Source of the DNA: Meira nashicola
Taxonomy: Eukaryota > Basidiomycota > Exobasidiomycetes > Exobasidiales > Brachybasidiaceae
DNA length: 64,000 nt
NCBI GenBank assembly: GCA_001600355.1
Contig: BCJU01000003.1
Coordinates: 62,001 to 126,000, forward strand
Reading direction: 5' to 3'
The notes under the pieces are model-generated. The model had not been told where the DNA came from. It saw only the letters and a list, made by a program, of their open reading frames with translations, and did no database searches. Position 1 is the first letter of the stretch, and the number at the start of each line of letters is the position of its first letter. Made by a program: the position numbers and the translations under genes. This document shows, piece after piece, positions 57,095 through 64,000 of this stretch.

Positions 57095-60000
57095 ATGGTA
57101 ACAACAAATGTGATTGCAACAGTAGGATGCTCAATCGTTTGGGTTTCTTCAACTTTGATTCATGCGTATTCTTCTTATAGACAAAATAGACAAGGATCAA
57201 TTCAACTTCCCTCTGATGATGATGAAGATGATTATGGATTGTCACAAGCAAGCATTCAAGGTCAATTAGGACCAGAAGAAATTGAAGCGATCAATCATAT
57301 TCAAAAACAATTAGATGGTTCTCCAGTAAAAGTTGAACAACATAAAAAGTACGTAAGAAATTCTAGACTTCTCATTTCCGCTTGTGCTGCTTTTGCACTT
57401 GCTCTTTTGGGCACACAAATCGGATTACAAAAGCCATTCAAGCAATCTATACAACCTATCGGATGGTCAGGAGCACTTCATAATCCGGCTTGTTGGCCGC
57501 TATTTGCTGATGTATTCATATGGCTCAATATCTTCTACTTTGCTTTGCAAGGTATGAGAGGTTCAACGTATTGGTCAGCAATCGTTCAACTTGCTGTTCT
57601 TTCAATGACAGCTGTAGCATCATGCGCTTACTTATTAGTCGTTCCAGAAGCTATTTCCGATGATCAGATACCCTATTATGGTGCACAATTAGTCTTGGCA
57701 TTTATTGCATTGGGATTGTCAATCAATGTTCCAAGTGGTCCAAGACATGAAAAAGAAACACCAAATGGACCAAGAAAGATGGCTATGTTAAGTCATAAAG
57801 GTCGATCACTCTATTCACAGCTATGGTTTACCGGATCATTTGATGTGATTTGGATAGCACAAAGGAAAGGAACCATTGACGAAGACGATCCGCCACTTTT
57901 AGGTAGTGACTTTGATGCGCATTTAGTCCACTTGGATTTCAAACGTCAATACAACAAATACGCCCGGAAACCCAACGATCTCAAACCAGAAAATAAGAAA
58001 AAGATGTTTTCAGTCCTACGTGATGCTTGGCCCATCGCAAAAGCAGTATTTTTTGCAAATTATCGATTATTCGTCGTGCATCACATAATGTTGACAATTG
58101 CCGCTTTTGGATGGTATATACCCTCTTTTGTATCATATGCAGTGGTAAAGCTTCTGGAGGATTCCGAAAAAGGAGAAAACGGGCCCGCTTCTGGTTCTGA
58201 GAGGCTGAGATTTGGCTTTCAGTATTGTTTGTTACTCGTCTCTGCTATTCTTGCACAAAGTTTATTGATTGAACAAGCCCTCACAATCACACTCATTTGG
58301 TTGCGAAATCGAATAAGAACGCAATTACAAATGGCAATCTTTGCAAAAGCATTACGCAGAAAGGATGTTGGAGGGATTGAAGATTTCAAGGTGAACGATG
58401 CCGCTGCTGCTGCTGGTGGTGGTGGTAGTGGTGGAACAGAAGGAAGCGAAGCAAAAGAGAATGACGAAGAAGAGGATAACGATACAGGATCCAATTCATT
58501 CAGTAAAGCACAAGTAATCAATCTTGTTTCTGTAGATGCAGAACGAGTTTCTCAAGTCTTCTTCCTTTTCACCCTAGCAATGGCCCCATTTGAAATTTTA
58601 ACTGGTGGCTTCTTTGCCATTTATCTTTTAGGTTGGTCAGCAGTGATCGGATTAGCTACTTCATTTGCTTTTCAACCTCTTCTTTATTTCCTTGGAAAAG
58701 CAATGACAAAAGCGGAAGATAAACATCAAGAAGTTCGTGATCGAAAAACATCTCTGCTCAACGAAGTGATTCAAGCAGTTCGAATGATTAAATTCAATGC
58801 GTGGGAATCAAAAGCATCTGCAAGAATTCAACATTTCCGAGATGAAGAATTGCACTACCAAAAATGGATCTATCTCATCGAAACTCTTCAAGGTGTTTTG
58901 ATGGCTTTCAGTCCGATTGCTGCTAATCTTGTCGCTTTTGGTTGGTATACTTTGGTACAAAAGAATTCATTAACACCAAGTGTAGGTTTCACTTCACTTC
59001 AAATTTTGGACGAATTACGATTCAGTTTGACATATATTCCCGAAGCAATTAGTCAATTAATTCAAACTTTTGTTTCTCTTAGACGTATTCAACGATATTT
59101 AGAGAGCGAAGAAGTGGAAATTCCTCAAAGAAAGAAAGTTGCACCTTTCTCGCATGAGGAAGTGACTTTGACAGATGCATCAATCGGATGGCCAAAAATT
59201 ATTCAAACTTCTCCCGAAGAAGAAGAATTGAATAAGCCAGTCTTTGTCCTTGATGATATCAGCGTTCGCTTCACTCCTAATTCACTCAATTTGATCGTTG
59301 GTAAATTAGGATCCGGTAAAACGTTATTGCTTAAAGGTTTACTAGGAGAAGCAGATCTTTTAAAAGGTCAAATCAAGTGTCCACGTTCTTTGCCGAATAG
59401 CATTGATAAAAACTTAAAACTTTCAGCCGAAACGTGGATGCGTGCAGATCAAGTTGCTTATCTTCCGCAATCATCCTTTTTGGTCAATGCAACTTTGCGA
59501 GAGAATATTTTATTCGGATTACCGCTTTTAGAGGAACGCTATCAATCCACTTTGGATGCTTGTGGCTTACGACCTGACTTGAAAATTCTTAATGATGCAG
59601 ATGAAACTGAAATTGGAGAAAATGGAATCGGTTTAAGCGGTGGTCAGGCAAGTAGGGTGATGTTAGCAAGAGCAGTTTATGGTCGTGCTTGTACTTTAAT
59701 ATTGGACGACCCACTTTCCGCTGTAGATGCACATACAGCTGCTCACATTCATACAAATTTATTACGAGGACCGCTTTGTCAAAATAGAACGGTAATCTTG
59801 GTGACTCATCAAGTTCAGTTGGTCGTTCAATCTGCTGCAAAAGTCGTCATGCTGAATGAAGGCAAAGTCCAATTTGACGGTGATTCAACTACGTTTACTA
59901 ATTCCGATTTGTATAACGGTTTAATTGAAGAAGAAGAGCATGAACAGAAGAAGGAAGTGGGAAAAGATGGCATTGCAGATGATTCAGCACCAGGATCAAG

Positions 60001-62011
60001 CGCAGAAACAAGTTTAAACACAACACCCGCCACAACAGCACCACCTTCACCAAGTTTGAACGATAAGAAAGATTTACCAGCAGAAGAATCACCAAAAAAG
60101 CCCAAGAAATTGGTAGAAGAAGAAAAGCGTGCAAAAGGTGCTGTTTTACGATCAATTTATGCACGTTATATCAAATCATCTGGTGGTTTACCTGTGGTTG
60201 TGATTGTTTCACTCAGTTTGATTGCTTACAATGTAATGACGATTATTGTTACGAAATGGTTGCAATATTGGACAGAAGATGTGGAAAAGGGTTTGAAAGA
60301 CGTCAATGCAAGACAACATTCGGATCTTTGGTGGTTGACATGGTTAATGATGATTTGGTTATTCGAAATCGCTTTAGAAGCTGCAAAGATGCTCACATTG
60401 GTTTATGCAAGTTTGCAAGCAAGTAAAGTACTCTTTAAGCATATGTTGGCAGCTGTACTAAAAGCACCTCTTCGATTTCATGATACCGTTTCTCGTGGTC
60501 GATTATTGAACAGATTTAGCTATGATTTCAAAGAGATGGATTCAGAAGTTGTTGACACTTTTGATCGTACGGCTGATCAAGCGATCACAATCGTTATCAC
60601 AATGACTGCGATTGCAACTGGTGGCGGACTTCCGTTTATTGGATTTTTCATTCTAATGGTACCGCTTTATGTTTACGTTGGACAACTATATCTTCTTGCC
60701 GTAAGAGATTTAAAACGATTAGCTTCAACTTCTCGTTCTCCAATCTTGAACACTATTGGTGATGTGATCCGTGGAACTGTGGTCATTCGTGCATTCGGAG
60801 CAGTTGATCACTTTTACGGCACTTTGGTCGAACGAATGAACGCACAAACGACGTATAATTATTTCATTAGTGAAGTTCGATTTTGGTACGAGCAATTGTT
60901 TAACACTTTTAGCTTCTTTGTCCTTTTGGTGGCTGTTGTTTTCATTTTATTGAACCCTTCCATCAAAGCAGCTCATGCAGGTTTCATCTTTACATTCTTG
61001 ATCAATGCTCATGTTCATCTTTTATTCTTATTACGTGCTATCACGGAAATGGAACAAAAGTTGGTGAGCGTTGAAAGAATTGTAGAATATAGTCAATTGG
61101 AAGGTGAGCGGGATACGGAAGCTGGTGGTGTTCAAGTTTCAAGCATACCACTTTCACCTCAATGGCCTCAAGAGGGTAAAATTGAAGTAGATAACCTTCA
61201 CGTTCGTTATGCTTCCGATCTGCCAGATGTTCTTCATGGCGTTTCTTTCAAAGTTGCTCCACATAGCAAAGTTGGAGTTGTTGGGCCAACAGGATGTGGA
61301 AAATCAACACTTGCTTCGGCATTCTTTCGTTTTGTGGAAAAGACCCAAGGTTCTATCAAGATTGATGGAGTGGATATCGGACAAGTTAATTTACAAGAAC
61401 TTCGATCTCGATTGCAAATCGTACCACAAGATCCAATAATTTTTTCTGGTCCTTTAAGAGCAAGTTTGGATGTTTTTGATGAATATACAGATGAAGAAGT
61501 GATTGCTGCACTAAAGAAAGTTCGATTGATTGAAGAAGATGAAACGCAAGTACGTTTGGTTGATGTGGAACAGGGAAATGAAAATGAATCCAATCAAGTT
61601 CAGACTACCAAAAAGAGAGACTTTAGCAATTTGAACTTTATGGTAGCAGAAGGAGGTAGCAATCTATCCAATGGAGAAAAGCAATTGTTATGCTTAGCAC
61701 GTGCGATTTTACGTAATTGTAAATTGATCATCTTTGATGAAGCAACAAGTTCGGTTGATTTTGATACGGATGCAATAATTTCACAAACGATCAGACAAGC
61801 ATTTGAACGTTCAACTATTATTACGATAGCACATAGATTAAGAACTATAATCGATTATGATTTTGTTGCAGTTATGGAAAAAGGAAACGTTGTAGAATTT
61901 GAAAAACCATCAACTTTATTACGTGATTCTTCTTCAAGATTTTACAAATTATGCAGAGCAAGCGGAAAGCGGGAATTAGTTCATCTCAAACAAAGTGCGG
62001 GTGTTGAGTAG
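57095..62011 (+). CDS. ABC transporter, ABCC (multidrug-resistance-associated) type
   Basis: A full-size exporter of 1638 residues in one exon, with an N-terminal TMD0-like block of membrane helices before the two TMD-NBD halves. NBD1: Walker A VGKLGSGKT (about 736), signature LSGGQASRVMLARA (about 847), Walker B TLILDDPLSAVDAH. NBD2: Walker A VGVVGPTGCGKST (about 1392), signature LSNGEKQLLCLARA (about 1523), Walker B LIIFDEATSSVD. The linker between halves is Lys/Glu-rich and a Gly/Ala/acid-rich insert (about residues 430-465) interrupts TMD1. ABCC proteins export conjugates, toxins or metals at the plasma or vacuolar membrane. It is divergent from the salicylate-hydroxylase-type gene, so export of aromatic compounds is an attractive but untested role. 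Confidence 0.93.
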   Translation: MVTTNVIATVGCSIVWVSSTLIHAYSSYRQNRQGSIQLPSDDDEDDYGLSQASIQGQLGPEEIEAINHIQKQLDGSPVKVEQHKKYVRNSRLLISACAAFALALLGTQIGLQKPFKQSIQPIGWSGALHNPACWPLFADVFIWLNIFYFALQGMRGSTYWSAIVQLAVLSMTAVASCAYLLVVPEAISDDQIPYYGAQLVLAFIALGLSINVPSGPRHEKETPNGPRKMAMLSHKGRSLYSQLWFTGSFDVIWIAQRKGTIDEDDPPLLGSDFDAHLVHLDFKRQYNKYARKPNDLKPENKKKMFSVLRDAWPIAKAVFFANYRLFVVHHIMLTIAAFGWYIPSFVSYAVVKLLEDSEKGENGPASGSERLRFGFQYCLLLVSAILAQSLLIEQALTITLIWLRNRIRTQLQMAIFAKALRRKDVGGIEDFKVNDAAAAAGGGGSGGTEGSEAKENDEEEDNDTGSNSFSKAQVINLVSVDAERVSQVFFLFTLAMAPFEILTGGFFAIYLLGWSAVIGLATSFAFQPLLYFLGKAMTKAEDKHQEVRDRKTSLLNEVIQAVRMIKFNAWESKASARIQHFRDEELHYQKWIYLIETLQGVLMAFSPIAANLVAFGWYTLVQKNSLTPSVGFTSLQILDELRFSLTYIPEAISQLIQTFVSLRRIQRYLESEEVEIPQRKKVAPFSHEEVTLTDASIGWPKIIQTSPEEEELNKPVFVLDDISVRFTPNSLNLIVGKLGSGKTLLLKGLLGEADLLKGQIKCPRSLPNSIDKNLKLSAETWMRADQVAYLPQSSFLVNATLRENILFGLPLLEERYQSTLDACGLRPDLKILNDADETEIGENGIGLSGGQASRVMLARAVYGRACTLILDDPLSAVDAHTAAHIHTNLLRGPLCQNRTVILVTHQVQLVVQSAAKVVMLNEGKVQFDGDSTTFTNSDLYNGLIEEEEHEQKKEVGKDGIADDSAPGSSAETSLNTTPATTAPPSPSLNDKKDLPAEESPKKPKKLVEEEKRAKGAVLRSIYARYIKSSGGLPVVVIVSLSLIAYNVMTIIVTKWLQYWTEDVEKGLKDVNARQHSDLWWLTWLMMIWLFEIALEAAKMLTLVYASLQASKVLFKHMLAAVLKAPLRFHDTVSRGRLLNRFSYDFKEMDSEVVDTFDRTADQAITIVITMTAIATGGGLPFIGFFILMVPLYVYVGQLYLLAVRDLKRLASTSRSPILNTIGDVIRGTVVIRAFGAVDHFYGTLVERMNAQTTYNYFISEVRFWYEQLFNTFSFFVLLVAVVFILLNPSIKAAHAGFIFTFLINAHVHLLFLLRAITEMEQKLVSVERIVEYSQLEGERDTEAGGVQVSSIPLSPQWPQEGKIEVDNLHVRYASDLPDVLHGVSFKVAPHSKVGVVGPTGCGKSTLASAFFRFVEKTQGSIKIDGVDIGQVNLQELRSRLQIVPQDPIIFSGPLRASLDVFDEYTDEEVIAALKKVRLIEEDETQVRLVDVEQGNENESNQVQTTKKRDFSNLNFMVAEGGSNLSNGEKQLLCLARAILRNCKLIIFDEATSSVDFDTDAIISQTIRQAFERSTIITIAHRLRTIIDYDFVAVMEKGNVVEFEKPSTLLRDSSSRFYKLCRASGKRELVHLKQSAGVE

Positions 62012-62634
62012 CGTGTGTTGGAATCGGCTTATCGGAATATTTTATACTCTTCATTTGCATCTCTTCCCTTTGATACCTGTCAAACATCTTTAGACCAAAT
62101 TAGAGAATCTAATCGATGTGTTTTCTTTCGTACGTAAAAAGGAGCCAGGGTCAAATGAAACCCACTAAAATTTTATATTAATTAATCTTTAGCTTGATTT
62201 TTTTAGCGTAAAGTTTGCATTCGAACGTATGATATCTGATGTGATTCTACTGCAAATGCAAATGCAAATGCAAAGCAAATCAAGTCATTTGTATACTGTG
62301 TACACATATTGTGCAAGATTGTCAAACTAAAATCAAAAATAAGCGTGAGAAAAGCTAATCTTCCCGCTAAAAAATCAATCGAACAGGATATGATTTGTTT
62401 ATTTGTTTGCATTCTTTGACGATGTGGGGATACTTCTATAACAATATGGAAAAGAGTTGTTCCATACATACCCGGGAATGTTTGTTTTCAATTCCCGGTA
62501 CACCGGTTTGGTGACTTATAACGGCGAAATATGAAAAATCTTTAAAATGTGCTCGTTTAGTAAACGTATAAAAGAAGATCTCTAGTTGATAGAATTCTTG
62601 TCCTAATTGCTCAACAAATACCTCATTTGTCATA
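62012..62634. other. Intergenic region, 623 bp
   Basis: Between the ABC transporter and cutinase genes. It holds a short GCAAAT hexamer repeat (about four units, 62254-62277); otherwise no gene or clear element. Confidence 0.5.
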
Positions 62635-63452
62635 ATGTTCTCAACACTTCCACTTATCCTTCTAATCACTCTTTCTCTTGGTACACTTTCTACCAATGCT
62701 ACGCCAGTAAAACGAGCAGCATGCACGAAATATAGTGGGTATAAAGTTCTTCTCCTTCATAAGTTACGGTATTCTGATTATCATCTCTCTACATAAGCCA
62801 TCATTGATACTCGTGGTACAGGTGAACCTCAAGGACCTTCTGCAGGTTTTCGTACAATGAACAGTAATATTCGCTCTCAAGTTTCAGGTGGTGATCAATA
62901 TGATACAGTTTATCCTGCTGGTGCAAACCAAGATTCTTCTCAAGGAACACGTAATGTGAGTTTCTAACTGTTTTTTAATTAATTTCATAACAAATAGTTA
63001 ACCTTTCTTTTTTATTTGTTAATCAGATCATCAGTAAAGTTCAATCTTTAGTCAATGCAGATGCTTCTCATTGTGTTGTTTTAGAAGGATATTCACAAGG
63101 TGCAGCAGCAACAGTGAATGCACTTTCACAATTAACCGATAAATATTTTGATGCAGTAAAAGCAGTTTTCTTAATCGGTGATCCATTACATAAACCAAAT
63201 TTAGCATGTAACGTTGATCCAAACGGTGGAACAACAACAAAGAGTGCAACTGGAATTTCATATTATGGTCAAGGTGGAATTCCATCAAATTGGATAAATA
63301 AATCACTTGATGTTTGCGTAACAGGTGATGGTGTTTGTTCAAAAGAAACTGGAAATGGAATCACATTTCAACATCTTTCTTATCCAAACAGTCAACCAAC
63401 TCAAAACCTTGGTACGAAATTTGTTGTTGGTAAACTTCAAGGTACTTCATAA
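62635..63452 (+). CDS. Cutinase-family secreted esterase, three exons
   Basis: Exons 62635-62734, 62798-62955 and 63027-63452 (introns 63 and 71 nt) join into 227 residues. Signal peptide MFSTLPLILLITLSLGTLST, then a KR pair and CTKYTIIDTRGTGEPQGPSA, the start of the cutinase alpha/beta fold with its RGTGE strand. The nucleophile elbow is GYSQGAAAT, with the catalytic Asp in CVTGDGVCS and His in ITFQHLSYP, the usual cutinase order. Cysteines at the expected places allow two disulphides. Such enzymes hydrolyse cutin or other polyesters, or acetylated xylan in related groups; it should act outside the cell on plant surfaces. The intron 1 donor is GTGGGT, which I chose because only it joins the two frames. 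Confidence 0.9.
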
Positions 63453-63564
63453 TAAATAAATATTGAGCGGGGCGTTGCGTTATACTTGAAGCACGCAATT
63501 TTATACACTCTAAATATTCATTACTGAAATGTTACATCTTTCTTACCTTTACTCTACTCTGACA

Positions 63565-64000
63565 ATGATGTCTTCTCGATATTGCTTGATGTGCTTTTAC
63601 CTTTTCACATTCTTTACTTTTGTTCTTGCCACTGCAACTTCCAATAATAAACCAGATTTGTCCAAGTTTCGCCAAACGACAGATTCAGATGCAAATCTTA
63701 ATCTTTCACTTTCATTAAGCACACCAGAACATTCAAGAGTCAATGAACTTGAGAAAAATGAAGAATATTGGGGAAAGGTATTAGACCTTCGAACACGAGA
63801 ATCAAAAGAGTTTCGAGAAAAGTATCCAAACATAAATCCTACAACTGCGAAGCAAAGGTCCAGACAAAAGTCACAAAAGATATATAACACAAAAGTTTTG
63901 ACAGGATCAACAAAAGCAAAAGCTCAAGAAATAAGAGCACATAGATATCAAATCAAAAAGAAATCATTACAAAAACGAATCGCAGAAATTGGTTATGTTT
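63565..64000 (+). CDS. Secreted basic protein, 5' part, runs off the window
   Basis: An open frame from the ATG at 63565 (a second ATG follows at once) to the window end, 145 codons without stop. Signal peptide MMSSRYCLMCFYLFTFFTFV, cut near residue 24, followed by a Ser/Asn/Leu stretch and then a strongly basic helical part (SKEFREKYPNINPTTAKQRS, then AQEIRAHRYQIKKKSLQKRI). Composition recalls the later exons of the paralogue pair at 44.4-46.5 kb, but no sure homology can be shown by eye. The 3' end, and any introns, lie outside the window. No known domain. It follows the cutinase gene by 112 bp on the same strand. Confidence 0.6.
   Translation, partial: MMSSRYCLMCFYLFTFFTFVLATATSNNKPDLSKFRQTTDSDANLNLSLSLSTPEHSRVNELEKNEEYWGKVLDLRTRESKEFREKYPNINPTTAKQRSRQKSQKIYNTKVLTGSTKAKAQEIRAHRYQIKKKSLQKRIAEIGYV

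Noticed and set aside
63597..63890. 97-codon minus-strand ORF at the window end
   Set aside because: It is antisense to the secreted basic protein, whose frame has a signal peptide and normal codon use.
1..64000. tRNA, rRNA genes, LTRs or transposase genes
   Set aside because: I looked for conserved tRNA B-box-like sequences, long terminal repeats and transposase or reverse-transcriptase motifs and found none.

Overview
The window is nuclear DNA from a Dikarya fungus, most likely an AT-rich basidiomycete (perhaps Ustilaginomycotina; the lineage is inferred, not shown). Supporting signs: intron-poor genes with short GT-AG introns of 56-75 nt, Zn2Cys6 and DUF3425-type bZIP regulators, a GRG-1/CCG-1 protein, a TRPY/Yvc1 channel, a CAP10-like GT90 transferase, cutinase and many small secreted proteins. 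Genes lie on both strands. I found no tRNA, rRNA, transposon or CRISPR array. Exons were joined by hand, wherever splice sites and reading phase agree.

Layout. 0-4 kb: a four-exon Zn2Cys6 regulator and an unknown disordered protein. 4.5-10.4 kb: a membrane-anchored histidine-phosphatase-like protein, a four-exon catalase and a haem-less sulfite oxidase that converges on the catalase. 10.8-21 kb: a bZIP factor, a GMC oxidoreductase, a multi-span membrane protein with a Kex2-like KR ladder, an MFS transporter and a large fusion flavoprotein. 21.1-26.4 kb: a cluster of small secreted proteins on the minus strand, made of two paralogous families with duplicated promoter elements; three of the five members of the first family carry a nonsense codon or homopolymer frameshift. 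27.3-32.1 kb: an NmrA-like protein, a secreted GH43-like protein, GRG-1 and a small probable mitochondrial protein. 32-50 kb: a second Zn2Cys6 factor, a Yvc1 channel, tripeptidyl-peptidase II, a GT90 transferase, a tandem pair of five-exon secreted Lys/Arg-rich paralogues, and a synaptojanin-like phosphatase.

50.4-55.8 kb is the clearest metabolic unit: an intradiol (catechol) dioxygenase, a beta-propeller muconate-lactonizing-type enzyme, a bZIP-DUF3425 regulator and a salicylate-hydroxylase-type monooxygenase. Together they would convert salicylate to catechol, cis,cis-muconate and muconolactone. A 1638-residue ABCC exporter is divergent from the monooxygenase gene. The window closes with a three-exon cutinase and the 5' part of another secreted basic protein.

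Taken together, salicylate breakdown, cutinase, GH43 and fast-evolving secreted paralogues suggest a plant-associated fungus. The strongest candidates for undescribed biology are the decaying secreted-protein family with its shared promoter boxes and the paired five-exon IDWDxLQP secreted genes.
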